This document shows, piece after piece, positions 20,487 to 27,952 of a stretch of 64,000 nt of DNA (the first letter of the stretch is position 1; each line of letters starts with the position of its first letter). Under the pieces are notes generated by a model, which did no database searches, had not been told where the DNA came from, and was given only the letters and a program-made list of their open reading frames with translations. Both the position numbers and the translations under genes were made by a program. Source of the DNA: Fimbriimonadaceae bacterium (GTDB taxonomy: Bacteria; Armatimonadota; Fimbriimonadia; Fimbriimonadales; Fimbriimonadaceae); contig CP075364.1 of NCBI GenBank assembly GCA_019454105.1, positions 62,001 to 126,000 on the forward strand. The letters are read 5' to 3'.

Positions 20487-21479
20487 ATGCCTCGGCGGCT
20501 GTTGGTGTGGTGGATCTGGGCTGGCCTGGCCGCCGGGTGCAGCCAGCCGGTCGCCGTCTCTCAATGGCCCTTAGCCGAGGTCGAGCCGGTAGCGCACGCA
20601 GTCAAGCCTCAGGATCCCGCGTCTGTGCCCGAACAGGTTTCTGTGACCCCGGTGAAAAGGGCCAGTGAACCGCCGATCCCAAACCGGATCGTGCGCGGCA
20701 ATCCTAAAGAGCCGTTTGTGGCCTTGACCTTCGACGACGGGCCCCATGAAGGCTTCACCGAAGCCCTGATCCAAGTCCTCGTGGCAGAGAACGTCAAGGC
20801 GACCTTCTTCTTCATCGGCAGGAACGTCCAAAAGTCGCCTCACTTGGCCCGTCTCGCTGTGGAGCAAGGGTTTGAGATCGGCAACCACTCAATGAACCAC
20901 TTGCGAATGTGGGAGCTCGGGGATTCCGAAATCCAGCATGAAATCAATAAGTCGCAAGACGCTATCGAAACGGCGACCGGCGTCAGGCCCCGGTGGTTCC
21001 GGCCCCCGGGCGGGATCTCCACACCGACCGTCGATAAGCTCCTGGGAGAAAGCGGGCTTTCGCTCGCCCTCTGGAGCGCGGACGCGGGCGACTTTACGCG
21101 GCCATGGGGCAACCCGACCGCCAACGAGATCTATCGCAAGGTGGTCAGGGACATTCAACCCGGCAGCGTCATGATCCTTCACGACCCGATGCCGGGCACG
21201 CTTCAAGCCCTTCCGCTCATTGTGGCCAACCTTCGGGGCCGGGGCTTTCAGTTCTTGACTCTGTCGGAACTTGCGACTCGACCCGGGGCCGTGACGACTG
21301 GATCGCCCCGCGTCGCTGAAGGGTCCGCCTTTTTGGCCCGGAACGCTCAGGACCGGGCACGGTATCCTTTCGACCAAGCCCTTGGGGCACGGTATGAGAA
21401 TTCGAAACAAAGAACTCCGAACAAGGCGGCGTCGAAAGGCCAAACGGGTCAAGGAACTAATCCAAGCCGAGATCGCTGA
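20487..21479 (+). CDS. Polysaccharide deacetylase lipoprotein (NodB homology domain)
   Basis: ATG 20487 lies 4 nt after acnA and begins a lipoprotein signal (MPRRLLVWWIWAGLAAGC), with Cys18 as the predicted lipidated residue. The 330-residue protein has the NodB fold: motif 1 VALTFDDGPHEGFT (about residue 78), motif 2 NHSMNH (metal His pair), motif 3 RPPGG (about residue 172), motif 4 LWSADAGDFTRP and motif 5 ILHDPMPGT. These carry the Asp and two His residues of metal-dependent de-N-acetylases of peptidoglycan, chitin or exopolysaccharide. A surface-anchored role in modifying envelope glycans is likely. The last roughly 30 residues are charged and overlap the next gene by 86 nt in another frame. 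Confidence 0.88.
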   Translation: MPRRLLVWWIWAGLAAGCSQPVAVSQWPLAEVEPVAHAVKPQDPASVPEQVSVTPVKRASEPPIPNRIVRGNPKEPFVALTFDDGPHEGFTEALIQVLVAENVKATFFFIGRNVQKSPHLARLAVEQGFEIGNHSMNHLRMWELGDSEIQHEINKSQDAIETATGVRPRWFRPPGGISTPTVDKLLGESGLSLALWSADAGDFTRPWGNPTANEIYRKVVRDIQPGSVMILHDPMPGTLQALPLIVANLRGRGFQFLTLSELATRPGAVTTGSPRVAEGSAFLARNAQDRARYPFDQALGARYENSKQRTPNKAASKGQTGQGTNPSRDR

Positions 21480-21666
21480 GGCGAAAGCGAACAAGTCAAG
21501 CCGCGGCTCCAAAGCCAAGACGGCCGAGCCGAAGGCCAAGTCAGCGGAGCCCAAGGCGAAGAAGCCGTCCGCGGCCAAGGAAGGGGCGGAGAAGCCCAAA
21601 CGGACTACCAAGAAGAAGGAAGAGGCCGCTCCCGCGGTCGAGCCCGAGCCCTCCCCTTCGGAGTGA
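21394..21666 (+). CDS. Small highly basic Lys/Ala/Pro-rich protein
   Basis: ATG 21394 (MRIRNKELRTRRRRKAKRVK) starts a 90-residue product. The first 25 residues are an Arg/Lys-rich helix; the rest is a Lys-Ala-Glu-Pro tail (AKTAEPKAKSAEPKAKKPS). GGGGC 7 nt upstream may act as ribosome-binding site. The composition recalls histone-H1-like or ribosome-associated small basic proteins, so nucleic-acid binding is plausible. The first 86 nt overlap the deacetylase gene in a different frame, which is unusual; one of the two ends may be annotated too long. Confidence 0.55.
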   Translation: MRIRNKELRTRRRRKAKRVKELIQAEIAEAKANKSSRGSKAKTAEPKAKSAEPKAKKPSAAKEGAEKPKRTTKKKEEAAPAVEPEPSPSE

Positions 21667-21808
21667 GCGGGCCCGGCTCTGAGGGCACCGGCCGGGAGGC
21701 CCCATGGCCGTGTCGTCGGTGGCTTCCCGCTGGCTCGCGTCACGTGGCTTGGAAACTGACGAGCAAAGGGCTTCCTGGTTGCTTGGGGGTTGCCTCCATG
21801 TTTGATCG

Positions 21809-22447
21809 ATGAAGATCGTCGATCTTGGGCGGATGGAGTACCGGGCGGCTTGGGAGGCCCAGATCCAGGCACACGCGGAGGTCGCGGGAGGCGGAGAGGA
21901 CACCCTGATCCTGGTGGAACATCCGCCAGTCTTGACGCTCGGGGCGTCGTTCCACGAAGAGAACCTCCTGCTTTCAATGGATCAGTATCAGGAGCACGGG
22001 ATCCAGGTTGTCCGGACCGATCGGGGTGGAGACGTCACCTACCACGGGCCGGGCCAATTGGTGATCTACCCGGTGTTTGACGTCGCCCGTCACGGACGCG
22101 ACCTGCATCATTGGTTACGCCAACTCGAAGAAACCGTCATCGCCGCATTGCGCTCTTTTGGGCTCTCGGGGCAACGGCATCCTCCGCACACCGGTGTCTG
22201 GATCGACGCCGAAGGAGAGCTCAAGAAAGTCGCGGCAATCGGGATCAAGGTCAAGCGGTGGGTGAGCCTGCATGGGATCGCCGTCAACTGCGACAATGAC
22301 CTCGGGCCGTTCTCGCTCATCGTGCCGTGCGGCATCCACGACCATGGCGTGACCTCGATCAGCGAGGCTCTGCGGATCTCGATCCGGCCCGACGAGGCGA
22401 AGGCTCCGTTCGTGCAGGCGTTCCGCGAGACCTTCCCGACCCCTTAG
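21809..22447 (+). CDS. lipB: Octanoyltransferase (lipoate biosynthesis)
   Basis: LipB transfers octanoyl from acyl carrier protein to the lipoyl domains of 2-oxoacid dehydrogenases and GcvH. The 212 residues are typical. Seen are LILVEHPPVLTLGAS, the signature RTDRGGDVTYHGPGQLVIYP, the catalytic Lys region KVAAIGIKVKRWVSLHGIAV and the catalytic Cys in SLIVPCGI. ATG 21809 fits the family start (MKIVDLGRMEY). No lipA is adjacent. Its 3' end overlaps the convergent DUF1501 gene by 4 nt. Confidence 0.95.
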   Translation: MKIVDLGRMEYRAAWEAQIQAHAEVAGGGEDTLILVEHPPVLTLGASFHEENLLLSMDQYQEHGIQVVRTDRGGDVTYHGPGQLVIYPVFDVARHGRDLHHWLRQLEETVIAALRSFGLSGQRHPPHTGVWIDAEGELKKVAAIGIKVKRWVSLHGIAVNCDNDLGPFSLIVPCGIHDHGVTSISEALRISIRPDEAKAPFVQAFRETFPTP

Positions 22448-23679
22448 GCCTTCAACACCGCCAAGGTCTTGAACTTCTGGCCGAGGACGGCCTCGGAGTC
22501 TCCGCCCATCCATTCGTCCAAGGCGGTCGCGTAGACCTGGCGGAAGTCGATGGCATACGCGAGGTCGCCGTCGTCCAGCTTAGCGAGATCCGGCTTGGGC
22601 CCGTACAACCCGCCTTTGACCGATTTGCCAATAAGAAACATCGGGGCGGCTTTGCCGTGGTCGGTTCCGATCGACCCGTTCTCTCCAACTCGTCGGCCGA
22701 ACTCGCTGAAGACGAGCACGAGCACCTTGTCGGCACGGCCACAAGCCTCCATCTCGGCCATGAACGAGGTCACGGCGTCGCTGAAGCCCTTGAGAAGTTT
22801 CGCATGTTGCTCGGCTTGGCGCGAGTGGGTGTCGAATCCTCCGGTGCTGAAGTAGACGACCCGGGTCGCAGGCGACGCAGCCACGATCTGGGCGATCTGC
22901 TTGAACCCGCGGCCGAACGCATCGTTCTCGTACTGCTGGTCCTGAGTCACGTTGGCCAGGCGCTTCTTGAGCTCGCTCATGGCGTCCAGAGCGGTCTCGT
23001 TGGCCTGCTGGATGATCCGGGTGGTCGAACCAGCCTCGGCCTTGTCTCCTTGGATTTCTCGTAGCAGCCTCTCGGCGTCCCCATCCCCGACCATGTTCTG
23101 GATGTCGGCGAGGCTGGCGAAGCAAGGGATGCTGGCGTCCCGGGCGCTGAGAGCGAGAGGCTTGTCGGTCGAGAGCCCGAGCCCGGCGACGGCGGACAGC
23201 GGCCCTCCGGCCACGGCGAGGTCAAAATGGCGACCGATCCAGCCATGGGTGAGCTTGCCGTCGGGCGAGGCCGACTGCCAAATGTCCATGCTCTTGAAGT
23301 GGGATCGGTTCGGGTTTGGATAGCCGACCCCTTGGATCACGGCGACCTGGCCCTTCTGATAAAGCTCGGAAAGGCCCTTCATCTCGTGGTGGAAGCCGAG
23401 CCCCTCACCGATGGGCAGAACCCGATCTTCTTTGAGGCCGAGCACTGGCCTGTTCTTGTAGTAGAGCGGATCTTGATAGGGGACGACCGTGTTGAGCCCG
23501 TCGTTCCCGCCGGTGAGCTGGCAGACCACGAGGGTGGTGTCCGGATCAATGCGCCGTCCTTTCGCTGTTCGCAGGACGTCGGCCCGCGCGATCGCGGAAA
23601 GCCATGGGGGCGCCATCAGTCCGACCGCGATCAGGCTCCCGTTCCGGAAGAGGTCTCTTCTGCTGATGAATCCGCTCAT
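22444..23679 (-). CDS. DUF1501 family exported protein
   Basis: The 411-residue product begins with a twin-arginine-like signal (SRRDLFRNGSLIAVGLMAPP) and follows the DUF1501 pattern: LVVCQLTGGNDGLNTVVPYQ, YYKNRPVLGL, VAVIQGVGYPNPNRSHFKSM, FDTHSRQAEQHAKLL, LVLVFSEFGRRVGENGSIGT and DHGKAAPMFLIG. These proteins have an alkaline-phosphatase/sulfatase-like fold. They are commonly encoded next to a DUF1800 partner, which is absent here. Periplasmic or surface location is expected; the substrate is unknown. Confidence 0.9.
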   Translation of the reverse strand: MSGFISRRDLFRNGSLIAVGLMAPPWLSAIARADVLRTAKGRRIDPDTTLVVCQLTGGNDGLNTVVPYQDPLYYKNRPVLGLKEDRVLPIGEGLGFHHEMKGLSELYQKGQVAVIQGVGYPNPNRSHFKSMDIWQSASPDGKLTHGWIGRHFDLAVAGGPLSAVAGLGLSTDKPLALSARDASIPCFASLADIQNMVGDGDAERLLREIQGDKAEAGSTTRIIQQANETALDAMSELKKRLANVTQDQQYENDAFGRGFKQIAQIVAASPATRVVYFSTGGFDTHSRQAEQHAKLLKGFSDAVTSFMAEMEACGRADKVLVLVFSEFGRRVGENGSIGTDHGKAAPMFLIGKSVKGGLYGPKPDLAKLDDGDLAYAIDFRQVYATALDEWMGGDSEAVLGQKFKTLAVLKA

Positions 23680-23748
23680 GGTCTTTCCGTTGTACTACCT
23701 TACGACGCCCAACCAAGGATTGGGTTCACAAATCGGTAGAATTCTGGC

Positions 23749-24150
23749 ATGGCTTCTGCCCAACCTGGATCGGTGGCTTCCGCCGTCGTTCTGGCGGTGG
23801 TCACGTTGGTCACGTTCAGCCTGGCCAGGGAGAAGGGGCCGGTCAGCACCGTGGTCAGGTTCCACGAGGGGTTGTTGGCCGGTAACAGGATCCAAGTCTC
23901 GTCCGCTCTGAGCGAGCCCCTTGAATCTCCGGCGAGCAACGAGCTCATGGCCAGGGCCAGTATCTTGCTTCGGGCAAGTCCCAACCCGCAGATCACCCGA
24001 ATGTCCCAAGCTGGGCGGCTGTCGCAAGTGGAGGTGGTCTATCCGCTGCCGGGCCGCGGGACAGACTCGATCGTGTTCTTCCTGAAGAAGGAAGCGAGCC
24101 TTTGGGAAATCGATCCGTCCCGCACTCTGGCGCCAATTGCCTCTCCCTAG
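23749..24150 (+). CDS. Small single-pass membrane protein, unknown function
   Basis: The 133-residue protein has one N-terminal hydrophobic segment (VASAVVLAVVTLVTFSLA) followed by an exported domain with the pattern STVVRFHEGLLAGNRIQVSS and a C-terminal beta-strand ending SLWEIDPSRTLAP. The overall plan resembles small NTF2-like or DUF4878-type lipoprotein/anchored domains. The next gene, 27 nt downstream, has the same plan, so the two are probably paralogues in one operon. No catalytic residues are evident. Confidence 0.7.
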   Translation: MASAQPGSVASAVVLAVVTLVTFSLAREKGPVSTVVRFHEGLLAGNRIQVSSALSEPLESPASNELMARASILLRASPNPQITRMSQAGRLSQVEVVYPLPGRGTDSIVFFLKKEASLWEIDPSRTLAPIASP

Positions 24151-24156
24151 CAACGA

Positions 24157-24176
24157 AACCGGGTTTAATCCCGGTT
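24157..24176 (+). promoter_or_regulatory. Hairpin abutting the start codon of the next gene
   Basis: AACCGGG (24157-24163) and CCCGGTT (24170-24176) form a perfect 7-bp stem around TTTAAT. It ends 1 nt before ATG 24178, where a Shine-Dalgarno sequence would be expected. Confidence 0.5.
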
Positions 24177-24177
24177 C

Positions 24178-24615
24178 ATGAAGGTTCGTGGACGAGCTAA
24201 CTGGATCATCCTTTCCGTCCTCGTTTTGACTGCCATCATCGCGTTCCTGGCCTTCTTCGGAGGAGAGGCGCCGTCCACGGCAGCGAACCGGTTCCTTCTC
24301 GCTTTGGGCAAAGGCGATGTGGAGACGCTCACCGAGATGAGCTACTTCAAGCCGGAACGGCCGAGGGAGCAGGTCGAGGCTGACTGGAAAAAGACTCTCT
24401 CTTACTCTCGGCACTTCCTCTTCGTGTGGCGGGTGAAGTCGGACCGGAGGCCGACACCCGACCGGGCGATCGTGGCTTTGTTGTTCGTCAAAGACGCCCA
24501 GCGCAGCGGGTCTTATGAAGAGAACTTCATTCTTGACCTTGTGAAGGTCGACGGCAAGTGGAAGGTGGACGTCCAGTCCATCAACCGGGAGATGTTCCCG
24601 GCTCTTCCTCGCTAG
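24178..24615 (+). CDS. Small single-pass membrane protein with NTF2-like/DUF4878-type domain
   Basis: The 145-residue product has an N-terminal membrane helix (WIILSVLVLTAIIAFLAFFG). Its exported domain reads TAANRFLLALGKGDVETLTE near the start and ENFILDLVKVDGKWKVDVQS at the end, the usual NTF2-like strand order. It is probably a paralogue of the gene just upstream. No ribosome-binding site is visible; a hairpin occupies that position. The 3' end overlaps the convergent oxygenase gene by 35 bp. Confidence 0.7.
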   Translation: MKVRGRANWIILSVLVLTAIIAFLAFFGGEAPSTAANRFLLALGKGDVETLTEMSYFKPERPREQVEADWKKTLSYSRHFLFVWRVKSDRRPTPDRAIVALLFVKDAQRSGSYEENFILDLVKVDGKWKVDVQSINREMFPALPR

Positions 24616-25519
24616 CCCCGGCGACCGACTTCTCGTCGTGGCCGCATCCGCCCTCGCCGCTGGGCCGGACGTGCACACGAGACCGGTTCTCGAACCCTTT
24701 GTAGGGGTAGGGATCCTTGCCGCAGACCAAGACGACGTCTCGAAAGTCGAGTTGGGCCATGCCGGTTGGTTCCTCTGGCCAGATCCAAGGCAAGAGCGAA
24801 GACGCGCTCATGTAGTGGTTCACAAGGGCCCTTCGGTAGCCAGAGGGGGCGCGGTTGGGCAACGAGCGGTGCAACAAGTAGCCGTTGAAGACGACGATGG
24901 AGCCCGCCTGCACTTCAACGGGAACGGCATCGTCGTCGGAATAGGGGAAGTCGAACGACTCCCAACTGCAGTCGAAAGATTCGTCGGCGTGCCAGCGCAT
25001 CGGCCAGAGGACGCCGGGCCGGTGGGATCCCGGGACGACCCAGAGGCAGCCGTTCTCGGTGGTCGCATTGTCCAGTGCGATCCAGCAACCGGTGAGGCTC
25101 CTGTCCCTGGTAGGGATGTAGTCCTCGTCTTGGTGCCACGCTTGCCCGGGTTTGCCCGAAGCCTTGATGAACAGCATGGACTGCATGCACTTCACGTCGG
25201 GGCCGATGAGGGCCCTGAGCGCGTCCACAAGCACAGGGTGGGCCAAGAGATCGAAGAAGAGCGGCGAGACCTTGTGGGGAAAGTGGACACAAAGATGGCG
25301 GGCGAGGACTTCGTCGTCGGTCTCTCCGGGGGCCGCGGGTATCAAGCCTGGAATGTCGCCCCGGTCTCCACGGCAGATGGCGGCGGCTTCCCGGTTCATC
25401 GCATCGATCAGGCGAGGGTCGATCGCTCTCTTGACCACAAGATATCCGTTTTCGGCATAGAAGTCTCGTGCTTCGGCGCCGAGTGGACTGGCGAACCGGC
25501 CCGTCGAGCTTTGACCCAT
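24581..25519 (-). CDS. Phytanoyl-CoA dioxygenase (PhyH) family Fe(II)/2-oxoglutarate oxygenase
   Basis: The 312-residue protein begins with the family pattern DFYAENGYLVVKRAIDPRLI. The iron ligands are visible as H129-x-D131 (AWHQDEDY) and the distal His217 (GYLLHRSLPNR). R229 or R230 (GYRRALVNHY) is a candidate 2-oxoglutarate salt-bridge residue. CLWVVPGSHRPG is also typical. PhyH proteins hydroxylate diverse small molecules, so the substrate cannot be read from sequence. It appears to be a single-gene unit. Confidence 0.9.
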   Translation of the reverse strand: MGQSSTGRFASPLGAEARDFYAENGYLVVKRAIDPRLIDAMNREAAAICRGDRGDIPGLIPAAPGETDDEVLARHLCVHFPHKVSPLFFDLLAHPVLVDALRALIGPDVKCMQSMLFIKASGKPGQAWHQDEDYIPTRDRSLTGCWIALDNATTENGCLWVVPGSHRPGVLWPMRWHADESFDCSWESFDFPYSDDDAVPVEVQAGSIVVFNGYLLHRSLPNRAPSGYRRALVNHYMSASSLLPWIWPEEPTGMAQLDFRDVVLVCGKDPYPYKGFENRSRVHVRPSGEGGCGHDEKSVAGASEEEPGTSPG

Positions 25520-25549
25520 GGGGGAATTATGGGTCGAAACAACAGAAAT

Positions 25550-25574
25550 GCCGCCCCCGGTTCTTGGGAGCGGC
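25550..25574 (-). terminator. Hairpin downstream of the serine protease gene
   Basis: Read on the minus strand, GCCGCTCCC pairs with GGGGGCGGC (one G-U pair) around a 7-nt loop and is followed by ATTTCTGTTGTTT. Confidence 0.65.
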
Positions 25575-25607
25575 CTCTCGTTTGCGCTACAGAGTTGGCG
25601 GCTGGTC

Positions 25608-26621
25608 TTAGCCTCCGTTGACGAAGTTCACGATGTCGGTGAACTTGCTCGAGGTGACGCGGGTTCCACGGTTGTAGTCGCCGAGCATCCACCAAACGTA
25701 GTTCCAACCCGAGTGGGCGGCCACCACGTAGCGGTTGTTGTTGACGAGCCGGTAGACGCCGGAGCCGCTCTGTCCGCCCGCTGTGTCGATGCGGTAGTAG
25801 TAGCGGTTCGTGGTTTGGTCGTCGATGGCGCCGCTCATGTAGTAGAGGAAGTTGCCGCCGTCGCGATCGCCCGGATAGCCAGCGATGTTGACGGTCGTGC
25901 CGTCCAGGTCGCTGTAGGCACCGAGTCCAAGCCACCCAGTCGTGTTGCCGATGTGGGTGCCGAGCCGGATGACGCCCATGTCGTGGTCGCTGTCCTTGTT
26001 GCCCGTCCAAGCGGTCCAGGACATCAGGCGAGAAGCGTTGAACCGGCCGAACGGCTCGCTGGCTCCGGCTTTGCCCGGGATCACGATGACCTGGCTGGCC
26101 CATCCGCCGTCGTTCTTGTCGTGGATGCAGTGGCCCGCCGTAATGACCTCGTTGCTGCTGATGAGCGTGCCGGAACCGATGTACCAGCCGCTGTTGAAGC
26201 GCATCAAGAGCTTGGTCTGGGTGCTCCAGGGGTAGGAGTTGGCCGGATTGATCTTGACGCGGCCGTCGCCTCCGAAGACCTTGCTCGTGCTGACGGTGTC
26301 GCCGCTCTTGACGGGCGGCTCGACGTTCTTGGCGTTCTCAGGCTCGGAGTTGCGGGCCGGAAGGGTGTTCCCGGGGAGGAATCGACCTTCGGCGTTCTCA
26401 AAGTAACCCTTTGGCAGGGTCTGTACGCCCGTGCTCTCGGCTCGCTGGGTCTTGGTGGCCAGGTCGTACGAGACAGCCTCACCAAGAGGTTGGTTGCCCA
26501 TTCCTGTGTCGGCGACTTCCTTGCTGGGGATCGGGCCGTAAGGGATGTCGTTAGTGTTCTGGGCGTTGGTCATGGCCGCAAAGGCGGCGAGCGTCAGAAG
26601 GGAGATGGTTTTCATGTTCAT
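25608..26621 (-). CDS. Secreted trypsin-fold serine endopeptidase (V8/glutamyl-endopeptidase-like)
   Basis: The 337-residue preproprotein has a signal peptide (MNMKTISLLTLAAFAAMTNA), a region of about 100 residues that looks like a propeptide, and a chymotrypsin-fold domain. The catalytic triad is visible as H164 (VITAGHCIHD), D214 (DSDHDMGVIRL) and S285 (TAGGQSGSGVY). The GxSGSG context and short loops resemble bacterial V8-type endopeptidases. AGGAG lies about 9 nt before ATG 26621. The enzyme should act outside the cytoplasm, possibly on surface proteins or nutrients. It diverges from the gene at 26881 across 259 bp in which I see no further gene. Confidence 0.9.
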   Translation of the reverse strand: MNMKTISLLTLAAFAAMTNAQNTNDIPYGPIPSKEVADTGMGNQPLGEAVSYDLATKTQRAESTGVQTLPKGYFENAEGRFLPGNTLPARNSEPENAKNVEPPVKSGDTVSTSKVFGGDGRVKINPANSYPWSTQTKLLMRFNSGWYIGSGTLISSNEVITAGHCIHDKNDGGWASQVIVIPGKAGASEPFGRFNASRLMSWTAWTGNKDSDHDMGVIRLGTHIGNTTGWLGLGAYSDLDGTTVNIAGYPGDRDGGNFLYYMSGAIDDQTTNRYYYRIDTAGGQSGSGVYRLVNNNRYVVAAHSGWNYVWWMLGDYNRGTRVTSSKFTDIVNFVNGG

Positions 26622-26880
26622 TGGTCTTGCTCCTGTGAGCCGGGTCGGTGTTGGTGCCGCCTGGCTCTGAGGGGATGATCGCCCTGGGTGCGTGACAAGA
26701 CCGTGAAATGACGGGGACGGGTCCTCGTTTGAACCTGTTGCGACGATCAGGAAGACCTTTCGATGCCACGCCTCGGATCGTCAGAGCACCGAGGACCTTG
26801 AACCTTACGCGCGATGGCCCCGGCATCTTGGCGCGAAGAACTATGAAGCTGATCCGCCAGGCGAGTATCCTCATTATCTA

Positions 26881-27765
26881 ATGTCCCATGATTCCTCGAG
26901 GTCGCGCCGCGCCGACGCCTTCGATCAATTCCGGCGGAACCTCGTGCTCGACTCCCGGCCTGTGGCCGGAGACGAGCGGGAAGCGTGGTTCAACAAGTTC
27001 AAGGAGTTGCTCGAAGCCTCCTTCCCAGACGAGACCAAGAACTTTCGCAAACCCGGGCTCGCCACGCGGGTGATCTTTGCTGAGATTGAGACCCCTGGCC
27101 GAGACAAGGAAGTCCTTCACGACGTCTGCCAGGAGCTCGACGTCAATTGGCAGGCCATGACTCAGGGCCAGATCCAGAGTTATCAGTCGTTCGTCTATCT
27201 CGATCGGCTTGATGCTGTCTGGGAGTGGTGCGCCGACTTGGGGGGCACGTACCTCACCGGGGCTGTCAAGCTGCGAAACGCCCCCTTCTTAGCGCCGGGC
27301 GCCTCATCAGGCGACCGTCCCGCAAGGCCCTGGCAGGACCGCGACCGGGGCGACCGACCGCCGAGGCCCTGGCAAGACCGCGACCGGGGCGACCGACCGC
27401 CGAGGCCCTGGCAAGACCGCGACCGGGGCGACCGACCGCCGAGGCCTTGGCAGGACCGCGACCGGGGCGACCGCCCGCCGAGGCCCTGGCAGGACCGCGA
27501 CCGGGGCGACCGATCGCCGAGGCCTTGGCAGGACCGCGACCGTGGGGCTCGGCCGCCACGCCCTTGGCAAGACCGTGACAGGCCGCCGAGAAGGTTCGAC
27601 CCTACTTCCGATAGGTCTCAGGGTCCATCTGACGGACCTCAAGGGTCAGACTCGCCCCGACCTTGGCAGCCACCGTACCGCAAAGGGCCTGGAGGCGGCG
27701 GTAAAGGGCGTCCGCCATTTGGACCCGCAAAGAAGCGCCCCTTCCGTCCAAAAGACAAAGGGTGA
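26881..27765 (+). CDS. Protein with unknown N-terminal domain and 13-residue Arg/Asp/Pro/Trp repeat tail
   Basis: The 294-residue product has a compact N-terminal domain of about 140 residues (FDQFRRNLVLDSRPVAGDER, VIFAEIETPGRDKEVLHDV, DAVWEWCADLGGTYLTGAVK) that I do not recognise. From residue 145 it contains about seven copies of a 13-residue unit, DRPPRPWQDRDRG. A Pro/Gly/Lys/Arg-rich end follows (KGPGGGGKGRPPFGPAKKR). Such RG/RP-rich tails are common in RNA-binding and condensate-forming proteins, so nucleic-acid contact is plausible but unproven. The last 164 bp overlap the oppositely oriented tautomerase gene. Confidence 0.7.
   Translation: MSHDSSRSRRADAFDQFRRNLVLDSRPVAGDEREAWFNKFKELLEASFPDETKNFRKPGLATRVIFAEIETPGRDKEVLHDVCQELDVNWQAMTQGQIQSYQSFVYLDRLDAVWEWCADLGGTYLTGAVKLRNAPFLAPGASSGDRPARPWQDRDRGDRPPRPWQDRDRGDRPPRPWQDRDRGDRPPRPWQDRDRGDRPPRPWQDRDRGDRSPRPWQDRDRGARPPRPWQDRDRPPRRFDPTSDRSQGPSDGPQGSDSPRPWQPPYRKGPGGGGKGRPPFGPAKKRPFRPKDKG
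27313..27579 (+). repeat. 39-bp in-frame tandem repeat, about seven units
   Basis: Units start at 27313, 27352, 27391, 27430, 27469, 27508 and 27547. The second and third are identical; others differ by a few bases (ctggca/ttggca, gaccga/gaccgc/gaccgat). The last is the most diverged and partial. This is a coding minisatellite likely to vary in copy number between strains. Confidence 0.9.
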
Positions 27766-27952
27766 GGTGGACAAACGCCGTGGGTGCGCCCGGACCCGTA
27801 GCCCACTCGTCCGCGACTCGCACATAGGCCTTGACCGCTTTGGGGTCGATGGACGGTTGGTCGCAAAGTTCGTCGACCAGGCCCCTTAGCACGCTGGACA
27901 GATCAAGGTGCTCGGCCATTTGCCGAGACAGTTCAAGTTGCAGGTGTGGCAA
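27602..27952 (-). CDS. 5-carboxymethyl-2-hydroxymuconate isomerase (CHMI)-like tautomerase-superfamily protein
   Basis: The 116-residue protein starts MPHLQLELS, placing the catalytic Pro directly after the initiator Met as in the tautomerase superfamily. It continues with the CHMI family pattern KAYVRVADEWATG, AFVHLTLCLLDGRGASLRVQ and LTLEVRQMDPETYRK. No homoprotocatechuate pathway genes are nearby, so the true substrate may differ. It overlaps the upstream transporter gene by 20 nt, suggesting an operon cca - transporter - tautomerase. Its 3' 164 bp lie antisense to the repeat-protein gene. Confidence 0.75.
   Translation of the reverse strand: MPHLQLELSRQMAEHLDLSSVLRGLVDELCDQPSIDPKAVKAYVRVADEWATGPGAPTAFVHLTLCLLDGRGASLRVQMADALYRRLQALCGTVAAKVGASLTLEVRQMDPETYRK

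Noticed and set aside
25518-26678. 386-residue plus-strand frame opposite the serine protease
   Set aside because: It is the antisense shadow of a gene with a full catalytic triad and shows Val/Ala/Asp-rich shadow composition typical of GC-rich DNA.
27313-27579. 39-bp repeats considered as a CRISPR array
   Set aside because: Units are directly adjacent without unique spacers and are in frame with a coding sequence.
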